DNA of 64,000 nt from JAEUMY01 sp031394355 (GTDB taxonomy: Bacteria; Pseudomonadota; Gammaproteobacteria; Burkholderiales; Usitatibacteraceae). Below the pieces are notes generated by a model. That model saw nothing but the letters and a program-made list of their open reading frames with translations. It was not told the origin of the DNA and searched no databases. A program made the position numbers and the translations under genes. Positions 8,701 through 16,648 of this stretch are shown here, piece after piece. Numbering within the stretch: position 1 is the stretch's first letter; each line of letters starts with the position of its first letter. The stretch lies in contig JANNSU010000042.1 in NCBI GenBank assembly GCA_031394355.1, positions 1 to 64,000 of the forward strand, in the 5' to 3' direction.

Positions 8701-10083
8701 ATGCTGAAGCTGTTCCGAATTGCCACCACGCTGTTGCCATTGCTCTCGCTGCTCCCGCTGTCTGCAAACGCACAGGCACCGATCAAGCCAGGCCCAGCCG
8801 ACCCGATGATCCGCAAGATGGCGGACGAGATCTCCGCCAAGCGCATCGAGGCGAATATTCGCAAGCTGGTCAGCTTCGGCACGCGTAACACGCTGTCGGA
8901 TGCCAAGAGCGATACAAGGGGTATCGGGGCGGCGCGCCGCTGGATCAAATCCGAGCTCGATCGCTGCGCAAAGCAGAATGGCGGGCGGCTGCAGGTGGCC
9001 TTTGATGAGCATATGGCCCCCGTGTCGCGACGCATTCCACAGCCGACCGCCATCGTGAACGTGGTCGCCACGCTGCCCGGCACGCAGGCCGCCTCGAAGG
9101 ATCGTATCTATGTGGTGTCGGGTCACTACGATTCCATGCCGTCCAGCCCGACCGATCCGGAGATGGATGCCCCCGGCGCCAATGATGATGCCTCCGGCAC
9201 CGCCGCGGTGATGGAGATGGCTTGCGTGATGTCCAAGTACGAGTTTGAGGCGACGCTGGTGTTCATGACTGTCGCGGGTGAGGAGCAGGGACTCATCGGT
9301 GCCCGCTTCTGGGCCGAGCGGGCCAAGGCGCAGGGGTTGAATATCGCGGGCATGATTACCAACGATATCGTCGGCAACACGAAGGGTTTTGATGGGACCG
9401 TGGTGAAGGATCGCGTGCGACTTTTCGCCGAGGGCGTGCCTGCGGTGACCCCGCTTCCTGAAGCGGTGCTGGCTGCATTGCGCACCGGCGGCGAGAACGA
9501 TCTGCCCACCCGTCAACTGGCGCGCTACATCAAGGCGTCTGCGGAACAACATGTGCCACATATGAAAGTCGACCTCATCTATCGCCGGGACCGCTACCTG
9601 CGTGGCGGCGACCACATTCCCTTTCTGGAGTCCGGCTATCCCGCGGTCCGCTTCACCGAGCCGAACGAGAATTGGCGTCACCAGCACCAGAATGTGCGGG
9701 TGGAAGAGGGCGTGCAGTTGGGCGACCTGCCGGACTTTGTGGACTTCGAGTACACCGCCAATGTCGCCCGGGTCAACACTGCGGCCCTCGCTTCGCTGGC
9801 CTTGGCACCTGGTGTACCCCAGGACGCAGAAATGGAGAACCTGCGGCTGGAGAACAACACGACCCTGCGCTGGAAGGCCAATGCCGAGCCGGATGTCGCA
9901 GGCTATCGAATCGTCTGGCGTGACACCACGTCTCCCTTCTGGCAATGGTCGCAGGACGTGGGCAATGTGACGCGTGAGACCGTGATTGGGGTATCCAAGG
10001 ACAACTTCCAGTTTGGCGTACAGGCCTACGACAAGTCCGGCCGTCACAGCGTGGTGGCCTATCCCAGGCCCTATCGGCCCTGA
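8701..10083 (+). CDS. Secreted M28-family zinc aminopeptidase
   Basis: A 460-residue protein with a signal peptide ending SANAQA. The M28 zinc ligands are visible in order: H and D (SGHYDS, then GANDDASGT), the Glu pair (AGEEQGL), an Asp (TNDIVG) and a late His (GGDHIPF). The C-terminal 100 residues (about 360-460) look like a fibronectin-III-type domain with WKANAEPDVAGYRIVWR. It probably trims peptides in the periplasm or outside the cell. It follows the membrane protein gene after 12 bases. The palindrome at 8851-8862 encodes ANIR in the N-terminal linker. Confidence 0.9.
   Translation: MLKLFRIATTLLPLLSLLPLSANAQAPIKPGPADPMIRKMADEISAKRIEANIRKLVSFGTRNTLSDAKSDTRGIGAARRWIKSELDRCAKQNGGRLQVAFDEHMAPVSRRIPQPTAIVNVVATLPGTQAASKDRIYVVSGHYDSMPSSPTDPEMDAPGANDDASGTAAVMEMACVMSKYEFEATLVFMTVAGEEQGLIGARFWAERAKAQGLNIAGMITNDIVGNTKGFDGTVVKDRVRLFAEGVPAVTPLPEAVLAALRTGGENDLPTRQLARYIKASAEQHVPHMKVDLIYRRDRYLRGGDHIPFLESGYPAVRFTEPNENWRHQHQNVRVEEGVQLGDLPDFVDFEYTANVARVNTAALASLALAPGVPQDAEMENLRLENNTTLRWKANAEPDVAGYRIVWRDTTSPFWQWSQDVGNVTRETVIGVSKDNFQFGVQAYDKSGRHSVVAYPRPYRP
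8851..8862. repeat. GCGAATATTCGC palindrome, copy 4
   Basis: Exact copy inside the M28 peptidase gene, read as ANIR. Confidence 0.9.
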
Positions 10084-10106
10084 GCAGGCTGTATCCAGCA
10101 CCCACC

Positions 10107-10928
10107 ATGGACGAAACACCCCGGCAAGCTGAAGAGACGCCTCATGAGGGTGAAGCACCCGCATTGTTCAGTCTTCCCGAAGTGCGCACCGTGGAGGCGT
10201 CCCGCCCGCTGCGCTGGCTGCGCGCAGGCTGGGCGGACATGGGCGCCGGCAGCATCTTCTACGGTGCCTGCTTCGCAGCCATGGGTGGTCTCATCCATGT
10301 GGTGTTTCGTGAGGCACCGCAGTATGTGACCTCGCTGGCGATGGGATTCATGCTTGTCGGCCCCATTCTTGCGATTGGTCTGTATGACCTGTCCCGTCAG
10401 CGCGAGCAGCACGGGGCCGCCCGGTTTTTGCCTTCCCTCATTGCCTGGCGCTCCAACCCCGGCGCAATCGGCATTTATGTCCTGTTGCTGACGGTCCTGT
10501 TCCTGATCTGGGCAAGGGCCTCGCTGGTCACCTTTGCCCTGTTTCATGACGAGGGGCTGCCTTCGCTAGCCGGACTGATCGGCCAGCTTCTGAAGGGCGA
10601 GAACCTGGCCCTCATTTTCGTCTGGTTCGGCGTCGGCCTCCTGTTCGCCTCGCTGGTGTTCGCCATCAGTGTGGTGTCGATCCCCTTTCTGTTGGATGTG
10701 CGCGCCGAAGCGGTGACCGCAGCCGCAGCGAGCGTGCTTGCGCTGGCCCGCAATCTGCCGGCCATGATCGTCTGGGCGGGCTTGATCGTGCTGCTGACCG
10801 GTGTTGGCATGGTGCTGCTGTATGTGGGCCTCATGGTGACGGTGCCGCTCATTGGGCACGCGACCTGGCATGCCTACCGTGACCTCATTGTTCCCGCGTC
10901 CCGGACGTCAGAGACTGATCCCGTTTGA
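10107..10928 (+). CDS. DUF2189 family integral membrane protein
   Basis: A 273-residue protein with about six membrane segments, among them SIFYGACFAAMGGLIHVVF, LAMGFMLVGPILAIGLY, IGIYVLLLTVLFLIW and a C-terminal pair. The motif PLRWLRAGWADM before the first segment and GPILAIGLYDLSRQ are typical of DUF2189. It is an inner-membrane protein of unknown function. It follows the peptidase gene by 23 bases on the same strand. Confidence 0.8.
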   Translation: MDETPRQAEETPHEGEAPALFSLPEVRTVEASRPLRWLRAGWADMGAGSIFYGACFAAMGGLIHVVFREAPQYVTSLAMGFMLVGPILAIGLYDLSRQREQHGAARFLPSLIAWRSNPGAIGIYVLLLTVLFLIWARASLVTFALFHDEGLPSLAGLIGQLLKGENLALIFVWFGVGLLFASLVFAISVVSIPFLLDVRAEAVTAAAASVLALARNLPAMIVWAGLIVLLTGVGMVLLYVGLMVTVPLIGHATWHAYRDLIVPASRTSETDPV

Positions 10929-11104
10929 CCGGCTGCGGGCAGTACCCGCAACCGCTGAATTCACCCCCACGAGCACCGTTCACGGCCCATCTGAGCGCTT
11001 CAGGGGGCCGATTCCGCGTTTCGTCGCGTCCCCATGGCGGGACTTCAGGTCGATCCGTAATCTGCACTCATGTTGATTTTCTGAATGCACAACGGAGCAA
11101 GAAC

Positions 11105-11284
11105 ATGAAGACGCTGACCAACCCGATTTCGAACTGGAACTATCGTTTATCCGCCCTCGCTGGCGCCGTGCTGGCCACAGGACTGATTCTCACCGGCATC
11201 GCCGCACTGGCCGAGCCAGACCTCAATGCAACACAACCAGGCTTCACTGCCAGTGTTCAAACTCAAGTCAAGGCTGCGGTCTGA
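11105..11284 (+). CDS. Small single-span membrane protein A
   Basis: A 59-residue protein: MKTLTNPISNWNYRLSALAG, a membrane segment SALAGAVLATGLILTGIAAL, then a short polar tail ending QTQVKAAV. The core LAGAVLATG and GIAALAE parallels LAVLATG and GIAQLAD in the 65-residue protein at 11732, and the tails are also alike (SVQTQVKAA against KAQMQQQVAAA), so the two look like diverged copies. It is followed by its own terminator, so it is probably transcribed alone from the 175-base gap upstream. I do not recognise the family. Confidence 0.6.
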   Translation: MKTLTNPISNWNYRLSALAGAVLATGLILTGIAALAEPDLNATQPGFTASVQTQVKAAV

Positions 11285-11731
11285 TTGGATTGCTGATCAA
11301 GCCTTGATGGAGCACTGAAGCCCGCTCCTGAACGTGTTGTCTCCTCCCTCCCTGTTACGGGCGGTGCCGCAAGGCCCGCCCGATTTTTTTGCTGGATCTC
11401 CTTCAACGATCTCCCGCCGCCGTATGCACGGTTTGTTGGAGGGCTGTGCACGCGCCTTCGCCCGCTGGTTGTTCGTGGCTGCACCTGAATGCAGTGTCGC
11501 AAGTCAGGAACTTTCACTGTCTCTGCAAGCAATGTCATCAAGGCATGCGTGTGCAATTCGTTGACGGGAGCAGTGGTTGAGTGCGATGCCGACGCAACCC
11601 AGCATTCGCTTCCTGCCGCAATAGGAACGCTTCGCGCCCCAATTTCAGCGCTTTGTCGCAATCGCATTTGCGAAGTGATCAACAGGCCTTAAAGTGCAAT
11701 CACTTTATTTCAACCCACACAGGAGTTCACC
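11285..11731. other. 447-base region without a supported gene
   Basis: Starts with the terminator of small protein A (11358-11390) and ends with the ribosome-binding site (AGGAG) of small protein B. A plausible promoter for B has TTGCGA near 11667 and TAAAGT near 11690. The open frames in between have no start signal or family resemblance. A small RNA cannot be excluded. Confidence 0.5.
11358..11390 (+). terminator. Rho-independent terminator after small protein A
   Basis: A 7-bp GC stem (CGGGCGG at 11358-11364 pairing with CCGCCCG at 11376-11382), an 11-base loop and seven T's at 11384-11390. Confidence 0.85.
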
Positions 11732-11929
11732 ATGTTCAGCAAATTCTTCGAAGCAGAAAAAGTTGTTGCGATGTCTCTGGCAGTGCTGGCAACCGGTCTC
11801 ACGTTCGGTGGTATTGCCCAGCTGGCAGACAGCGAATATTCGCGTACCGAGAACTTGGTCAAAGCGCAGATGCAGCAGCAGGTTGCCGCAGCCAAGCTGA
11901 CGACCCGCTCTGGCGCCGTGCAGGCCTGA
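11732..11929 (+). CDS. Small single-span membrane protein B
   Basis: A 65-residue protein: a short charged N-terminus (MFSKFFEAEKVV), a membrane segment AMSLAVLATGLTFGGIAQLA and a polar tail rich in Q and A. It is preceded by AGGAG and followed by a terminator whose stem resembles that of small protein A, which supports a local duplication. The palindrome at 11832-11843 sits just after the membrane segment and is read as EYS. The function is unknown; a membrane-stress or toxin-like role is only speculation. Confidence 0.65.
   Translation: MFSKFFEAEKVVAMSLAVLATGLTFGGIAQLADSEYSRTENLVKAQMQQQVAAAKLTTRSGAVQA
11832..11843. repeat. GCGAATATTCGC palindrome, copy 5
   Basis: Exact copy inside small protein B, read in the third frame as EYS. 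Confidence 0.9.
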
Positions 11930-11955
11930 GCGTCAGCCACGAGAATTGCCCGGAG

Positions 11956-11993
11956 CGGGCGGCGCCTCGAAAGAGGGCCGCCCGTTTTGTTTT
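11956..11993 (+). terminator. Rho-independent terminator after small protein B
   Basis: CGGGCGGC (11956-11963) pairs with GCCGCCCG (11977-11984), followed by TTTTGTTTT. The stem core matches the terminator after small protein A. Confidence 0.85.
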
Positions 11994-12079
11994 GTGCAAC
12001 GCACGCCACCGAGACCAACCAGTCATTCACGTCTTTGCAGTATCCTCGCGCCATTCCGTTCAGGTAAGGGGAGACAGCG

Positions 12080-13189
12080 ATGGCGATCAAGCGACCCAAG
12101 GGACATCCAGGCAGCGTGGTGGTGCTGGAGCATGTGTCAAACGTGCTGAAGGACAATGCGCTCGGCGATCCGAATATTCGCAAGCTGGCGGTGTGGCTGC
12201 CGCGTGAGTATGACGAAGGTGCCACGCGTGGACGCGGCCAGCGATTTCCTGTCTTCGTGGACATGGTGGGCTTTACCGGCACTGGCCTCGCGCACACCAA
12301 CTGGAAGCCCTTCAACGAGAACGTGCCTGAGCGCGCCGCGCGCCTCATCCACGAGAAAAAGATGGGGCCGGCCATCATCGTCTTCCCGGATTGCTTCACC
12401 GCACTCGGCGGCAACCAGTACATCAACTCCTCGGCACTCGGCAACTACGCCGACTATCTGAACCAGGAGATCGTCCCGTTCGTGGACAAGGAATTCCGCA
12501 CATTGGCATCACGCGAACATCGCGGCTGTTTCGGCAAGTCTTCGGGCGGCTACGGTGCCATCATCCACGGCATGAAGTATGCGAAGCACTGGGGCGCCAT
12601 CGCCGACCACTCTGGTGACGCCTATTTCGATTTCGTCTACTACCACGACTGGCCCAACACGCTGAATGAGCTCGCCAAGTTCGCGGAGCCGAAGCGCGAG
12701 AAAGGGCCGCAGGACGTTCGCAAGCGGGAGAAGGGCGCGGGCAAGGGGTTGGATGACGGCCGCGTCGCGCGCTTCCTGAAATCCGTATGGGCCAAGGACA
12801 AGGTGTCCAATGCGGAGGGTCACGTGATCATGAATCTTTGCATGGCGGCGACGTACGATCCAGATCCCAAGGCGCCAAACGGCTTTCGACTCCCGTTCAA
12901 TCTGGAAACCGGCGAGTTGCTGAAGGATCGCTGGAAGGTATGGCAGTCGCACGACCCCATCAACCTGGTCGCCAAGTACAAGAAGAATCTCGCCACGTTG
13001 CGCGGCATCTACATCGACTGCGGCTGGCGCGATCAGTATCACATCCACTACGGCACCCGCATCCTCTCGAAGCGCCTGGCCGAGGCAGGCATCAAGCATG
13101 TGTACGAGGAGTTCGACGACAACCATTCGGATGTGGACTACCGGATGGATGTGAGCTTTCCGTTTCTGTACAAGGCGCTGAAGCCGTGA
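12080..13189 (+). CDS. Putative esterase (alpha/beta hydrolase fold)
   Basis: A 369-residue protein related to the bacterial esterase family that includes enterochelin-esterase-like proteins. The nucleophile elbow is GKSSGGYG near residue 154, the usual GxSxG serine, and a C-terminal histidine in DDNHSDVDYR could complete the triad. There is no signal peptide, so it is cytoplasmic. A lysine/arginine-rich insertion (EPKREKGPQDVRKREKG) lies mid-protein. The substrate is unknown. It lies upstream of the RuBisCO-like gene, with a REPIN between. Confidence 0.75.
   Translation: MAIKRPKGHPGSVVVLEHVSNVLKDNALGDPNIRKLAVWLPREYDEGATRGRGQRFPVFVDMVGFTGTGLAHTNWKPFNENVPERAARLIHEKKMGPAIIVFPDCFTALGGNQYINSSALGNYADYLNQEIVPFVDKEFRTLASREHRGCFGKSSGGYGAIIHGMKYAKHWGAIADHSGDAYFDFVYYHDWPNTLNELAKFAEPKREKGPQDVRKREKGAGKGLDDGRVARFLKSVWAKDKVSNAEGHVIMNLCMAATYDPDPKAPNGFRLPFNLETGELLKDRWKVWQSHDPINLVAKYKKNLATLRGIYIDCGWRDQYHIHYGTRILSKRLAEAGIKHVYEEFDDNHSDVDYRMDVSFPFLYKALKP
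12171..12180. repeat. CGAATATTCG core palindrome, copy 6 (one arm base changed)
   Basis: Reads CCGAATATTCGC, with the left outer G replaced by C. Inside the esterase gene it encodes PNIR in place of the usual ANIR. Confidence 0.8.
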
Positions 13190-13233
13190 GTGGTGTGATG
13201 GGCGATTGGCGATGGGTGATGGGTGTGCGGAAA

Positions 13234-13374
13234 CCCCCCTTTGAAAAAGGGGCACGTGAGCCAATCCCCCCAGCCTGTAGGCCACCCCCCTTTGAAAAAG
13301 GGGGGCAGGGGGGATTTGCTCTGGTGTTGATGCGCTCGAAATCCCCCTCAATCCCCCTTTGCAAAAGGGGGAAG
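13234..13374. repeat. REPIN-like inverted G-tract repeat, copy 1
   Basis: Hairpins built on CCCCCCTTTGAAAAAGGGG at 13234-13252 and a longer version at 13285-13305 (followed by GCAGGGGGGATTT), then an inverted partner at 13339-13374 (AAATCCCCCTCAA, then CCCCCTTTGCAAAAGGGGG). Inverted pairing of two REP units with a variable spacer is the REPIN pattern. Its right end supplies the purine tract just before the GTG of the RuBisCO-like gene. Confidence 0.75.
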
Positions 13375-13377
13375 TAG

Positions 13378-14484
13378 GTGGAGCGTGTCCCGGTCATCTA
13401 CCGTGTTGAACGCAATGCGAATATTCGCGAACGCGCGGAAGCCATCGCCAATGAGCAGAGCGTCGAGGTGCCGTGCGCGGCCATCGGCAAACAATGGGTG
13501 CTGGATGAAATCATCGGCCGCGTCGAGGACATCGCATCGCTCCCGGATGGCGCACACCAAGTGACGATTTCGCTTGCCGCCGAGACCATCGGCAACGAGA
13601 CCGCGCAACTCATCAGCATGGTGTACGGCAATATCTCGCTGGCAGAGGATGTGCAGCTGCTTGACGTGGCATTGCCCGATGCGGTGCTGTCTCATTTCCC
13701 CGGCCCGCGCTTTGGCATGGAAGGCTTGCGCAAGCTGACGCATGCCCACGGGCGCCCCTTGACCTGCACCGCCTTGAAGCCGCAGGGCCTGGACAGTGAT
13801 GAGCTGGCGGCGCTGGCCCATCAACTGGCACTCGGTGGCTTGGACATGATCAAGGACGATCATGGTATTGCCGATCAAGCCTATTCGCCGTTCGCCGAGC
13901 GCGTCCCGAGAATCCAGGCCGCCGTTGCGCGTGCCAACAGGGAGACAGGTGGCCACTGCATCTACGCGCCCAGCCTTGTGGGCGGACCGCGTCAGATGGA
14001 GCGCTACTGCCGCATCGTCAAGGACGAAGGCGTTGGGGCGGTGCTGCTCATCCCCATGATCATCGGTCTGCCGGTGTTTCAGGAGATGACGGCGGAGTGG
14101 CTCGACGTGCCCGTACTGGCGCATCCTGGATTCGGCGGCGCGCAACGCATCGCACCGCCGCTTCTGTTCGGCAAAATGTTGCGAATATTCGGCGCAGACG
14201 CGGTCATCTTCGTGAACCATCTCGGCCGCTTCACCTGGCCGCGTGAAGTGTGTGAGGCGACGGCTGCGAATCTCACTGGCTCGATGGGACATCTCAAACC
14301 TGCGCTCCCCGTGCCCGCTGGCGGCATGACGCTGGGCCGTGTGCCCGACATGAAGCAGAGCTATGGTGATGACGCGATGTTTCTCATCGGCGGAGGATTG
14401 CTGACGGCGCGCGAGAACTTGCTGGCGCGCTGCCGTGAATTCGTAGAGATGGTGAAGCAGCCTGTGGCTGCACAAGGAGATTGA
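13378..14484 (+). CDS. RuBisCO-like protein (type IV RuBisCO large-chain family)
   Basis: A 368-residue member of the RuBisCO large-chain superfamily. The phosphate/enediol-handling segment LTCTALKPQG (K134) and the metal-site segment GGLDMIKDDHG (K159, D160, D161, H162) are visible; the last position is His where true RuBisCO has Glu204, so it is not a carboxylase. APSLVGG, HPGFGGA and LIGGGL follow the barrel. In Rhodospirillum rubrum a similar protein isomerises methylthioribulose-1-phosphate, and a neighbouring cupin removes methanethiol to yield deoxyxylulose phosphate. A cupin also follows here, so that shunt is the best guess. The start is GTG at 13378, directly against the REPIN. A decarboxylase-type member is the alternative. 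Confidence 0.82.
   Translation: MERVPVIYRVERNANIRERAEAIANEQSVEVPCAAIGKQWVLDEIIGRVEDIASLPDGAHQVTISLAAETIGNETAQLISMVYGNISLAEDVQLLDVALPDAVLSHFPGPRFGMEGLRKLTHAHGRPLTCTALKPQGLDSDELAALAHQLALGGLDMIKDDHGIADQAYSPFAERVPRIQAAVARANRETGGHCIYAPSLVGGPRQMERYCRIVKDEGVGAVLLIPMIIGLPVFQEMTAEWLDVPVLAHPGFGGAQRIAPPLLFGKMLRIFGADAVIFVNHLGRFTWPREVCEATAANLTGSMGHLKPALPVPAGGMTLGRVPDMKQSYGDDAMFLIGGGLLTARENLLARCREFVEMVKQPVAAQGD
13417..13428. repeat. GCGAATATTCGC palindrome, copy 7
   Basis: Exact copy near the start of the RuBisCO-like gene, read as ANIR (residues 14-17). Confidence 0.9.
14182..14191. repeat. CGAATATTCG core palindrome, copy 8 (one arm base changed)
   Basis: Reads GCGAATATTCGG; the last base differs from the full 12-mer. 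In the RuBisCO-like gene it encodes RIFG. It is the second copy within this gene. Confidence 0.8.
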
Positions 14485-14486
14485 AG

Positions 14487-14960
14487 ATGACCGACTTCAA
14501 CGATTCTCCACCCATCGTGCCGCCCCTGCGCCCGCAAACCGAGACCTTTCGCTGGGACGGTGTCGGCGTGATGGCCTACAAGGAAGCGGGCAGCGCGCCG
14601 TTCAAGGACATCACGCGCCAGACACTTTTCGACGATCCCGACCTCAAGTGCCAGGTGCGCTATTTCGAGATGGCGGCGGGTGGCCACTCCACGCTGGAGC
14701 GGCACGAGCATGTGCACGCCGTGATGATTCTTCGCGGCGAGGGCCACGCCATGGTGGGCACGCGAATATTCGCAGTGAAGGAACGCGACCTCGTGAACAT
14801 TCCCGGCATGACCTGGCACCAGTTTCGCGCCACCGGTGATGCGCCGATGGGGTTTCTGTGCGTGGTGAATCAGGAGCGGGACAAGCCGCAGTTACCTTCC
14901 GAAGAGGCGTTGCAAGCGATGCGCGTTGATACGGAAGTGGCGGCGTTCATTCGCGTTTGA
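14487..14960 (+). CDS. Cupin-domain protein, candidate methylthioxylulose-phosphate methylthiolase
   Basis: A 157-residue single-domain cupin. Metal-binding histidines and a glutamate are recognisable in ERHEHVHAVMILRGEG and PGMTWHQF, the two cupin boxes. It starts three bases after the stop of the RuBisCO-like gene; the ATG at 14487 is preferred because AAGGAG lies seven bases upstream. In R. rubrum a cupin in the same gene neighbourhood as the RuBisCO-like protein cleaves methylthioxylulose 5-phosphate; the pairing here is the only basis for that role. A generic sugar isomerase or dioxygenase-like cupin remains possible. Confidence 0.7.
   Translation: MTDFNDSPPIVPPLRPQTETFRWDGVGVMAYKEAGSAPFKDITRQTLFDDPDLKCQVRYFEMAAGGHSTLERHEHVHAVMILRGEGHAMVGTRIFAVKERDLVNIPGMTWHQFRATGDAPMGFLCVVNQERDKPQLPSEEALQAMRVDTEVAAFIRV
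14762..14773. repeat. GCGAATATTCGC palindrome, copy 9
   Basis: Exact copy inside the cupin gene between the two metal boxes, read as RIFA. Confidence 0.9.
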
Positions 14961-14973
14961 AAGTCAACGGCGG

Positions 14974-15019
14974 GGAACGCAGATGAACGCAGATGAAAGG
15001 CGGATGAACGCAGATGAAC
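14974..15019. repeat. Short direct repeats of GAACGCAGAT
   Basis: GAACGCAGATG occurs three times (from about 14975, 14985 and 15006) separated by a degenerate copy. Tracts of this kind recur between genes in betaproteobacteria. This one lies between the cupin gene and the converging Imm53-like gene. Confidence 0.6.
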
Positions 15020-15063
15020 TTTGCATCTGTTTGTTCGCTTCTCAATCCAGGGTCCATAGCGGA

Positions 15064-15375
15064 CTAGCTAGCCTCGTTGGCCCAATCTAGGAAGTGTCGC
15101 AAGATTTCTTCAAGGCGCGTCGGATCTCCAGCACCTTCCCAGACGAGTTCAGTCACCTTGCAGTCGAGCCAGCTTTCTGCCGTTTGGTGACCATCCGAAT
15201 CGACGTTTAGCGACACAGATTCATATGGTTTGGCCGCCAAAAGTGTATCGCACAAGTCAATCTTGACCCACCAACCGGGATTGTCACAGGTGTCTATCTT
15301 GATGCCATAGCGATGTTCCCAGACTTCGTTGCATTGGCTCTGGTACCAAGCCTGTAGTTGACTGATGGTGCTCAC
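15064..15375 (-). CDS. Imm53-family immunity protein
   Basis: A 103-residue protein. The central EHRYGIKIDTCDNPGWWVKI resembles the hallmark of Imm53-type immunity proteins, which protect cells from polymorphic or contact-dependent toxins by binding the toxin domain. No toxin gene, Rhs element or secretion gene adjoins it, so it looks like an orphan immunity gene, useful against neighbours' toxins. The nearest same-strand gene upstream is the DUF2863 gene, whose stop lies nine bases away. Its codon use contains more A/T-ending codons than the neighbours, consistent with import. Confidence 0.7.
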   Translation of the reverse strand: MSTISQLQAWYQSQCNEVWEHRYGIKIDTCDNPGWWVKIDLCDTLLAAKPYESVSLNVDSDGHQTAESWLDCKVTELVWEGAGDPTRLEEILRHFLDWANEAS

Positions 15376-15384
15376 GAGAATGAG

Positions 15385-16575
15385 TTAGTGAAAATGCGCC
15401 GCCGGCTGATCGCTCTCTTCCGGCATCTCCGCATGCTGCGTCTCGCCTTCCCGATCCGGGAATAGCGGCGCGCCGCAATCGTCGCAAAACTCCGGCGTCA
15501 TCAGCGCATCGAGTTCAATGACATCCGTGATGCCGCTTTCCTTCAGTTGAGTGCGCACCTCGTCCAGCGGACCGGGCGCAGCACCTTCATCTTCGCGGCC
15601 AAAGAGGGGCCACATGACGCCGTACACGACGTCTTCCTTGCCCTTGGGCTGGAAGCCGATGCGGTATTCGTCCACCCGTTCGATCCCGAAGCCGCCGACA
15701 ACGGCTGTCAGTTGCTGCGCGGGCACCTTGAGTGCGCTTTCGAGAAACGCCGCAGCGGCGCGGATGCCATAGGGCCTCACTGCGCGATCTGCTTCGCGGC
15801 AGGCAACGAAGTAGGCTTCGGGCAACAGACACTCGAACACGCAGCCCGTAAGTACCGGCGCGATGTTCGGGCGGCCCTGTGCGATCCACTGCTCCAGACA
15901 GGTGGATCGACTGGCGTGGCTGCTGGTGCCGATTTCCTGCCAGCGAAAAAGGGGCTTTCCTGCAGGCACGGCCAGCGCCGCCATGAGAAAGCGGGAGTCA
16001 GCCAACAGCTCTGCAGTCTCCGGGTATTCGCCGGCCTCCGGTTTCACTGCCGTGCCTGCCACGGCGGCTTGTCCGAGCTTTCGTGCGAGCTTGCGTACTT
16101 CGGAGAACTGTTTCGGCATCTGGTCAATGCTGTAGAGGTAGGGCAACATCGACAGCCGGGTGCCACTTGCCATGACATGCGCCTGGAGGTGCGCTGACAA
16201 CGAGGCGGCTGCGCTGGCGGACAGCGCGCCGGATGGAATCGAGTACTTGGACCACGCGACGATGGGTGCGGCGATGAGCAACACATCCCAGGCCGCACCG
16301 TCTCGCTCGATCGAGACGGTCTCGGCCTCGGCCTCGACCAGATCCATGAGGGAGTCATAACCGGCGATCTGGGTCTGGAAAAGGTGATCCAGCGCAGTGC
16401 TGACGGTGGTGTCATGACCGTGATCCAGCAGCCGGGCAACCGACTGCCCGATCTGGCTCTCCCAGAAACGATCCTCGGCACGGCTGCCTGATGCGGCAAG
16501 CCCCAATGCAAGGCTGACAAGTCGTTCGGCTTCAGGGGTGAGACGGGCAGGAGATTTGCTGCGGGGGCGTTTCAT
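15385..16575 (-). CDS. DUF2863 family protein
   Basis: A 396-residue protein conserved mainly in betaproteobacteria. The N-terminus MKRPRSKSPARLTPEAERLV leads into a helical domain (LALGLAASGSRAEDRFWE). A C-terminal CDDCGAPLFPDREGE is a zinc-knuckle-like CxxC without a visible second pair. There is no signal peptide; the role is unknown. Its start faces the glycine riboswitch promoter across about 70 bases, so the two are divergent. Confidence 0.8.
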   Translation of the reverse strand: MKRPRSKSPARLTPEAERLVSLALGLAASGSRAEDRFWESQIGQSVARLLDHGHDTTVSTALDHLFQTQIAGYDSLMDLVEAEAETVSIERDGAAWDVLLIAAPIVAWSKYSIPSGALSASAAASLSAHLQAHVMASGTRLSMLPYLYSIDQMPKQFSEVRKLARKLGQAAVAGTAVKPEAGEYPETAELLADSRFLMAALAVPAGKPLFRWQEIGTSSHASRSTCLEQWIAQGRPNIAPVLTGCVFECLLPEAYFVACREADRAVRPYGIRAAAAFLESALKVPAQQLTAVVGGFGIERVDEYRIGFQPKGKEDVVYGVMWPLFGREDEGAAPGPLDEVRTQLKESGITDVIELDALMTPEFCDDCGAPLFPDREGETQHAEMPEESDQPAAHFH

Positions 16576-16605
16576 GGCGGGGCTTTCAACGGCGTGATGC
16601 GGACC

Positions 16606-16647
16606 ACGATTCTACCCGTACGATTCTACTCGCGTGATTCTGCTCGC
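16606..16647. repeat. Three tandem 14-bp units upstream of the glycine riboswitch promoter
   Basis: ACGATTCTACCCGT, ACGATTCTACTCGC and GTGATTCTGCTCGC lie head to tail at 16606-16619, 16620-16633 and 16634-16647, immediately before the -35 box. Regular direct repeats at this position could be activator or repressor sites; no regulator is known from the sequence. Confidence 0.7.
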
Positions 16648-16648
16648 A

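Noticed and set aside
8197..10164. 655-codon open frame opposite the M28 peptidase gene
   Set aside because: The sense-strand gene has a signal peptide and all zinc ligands; the antisense product is His/Arg-rich low-complexity sequence.
13378..14484. True RuBisCO (carbon fixation)
   Set aside because: The KDDH segment lacks the catalytic glutamate, the protein is too short, and no small subunit or phosphoribulokinase is nearby.
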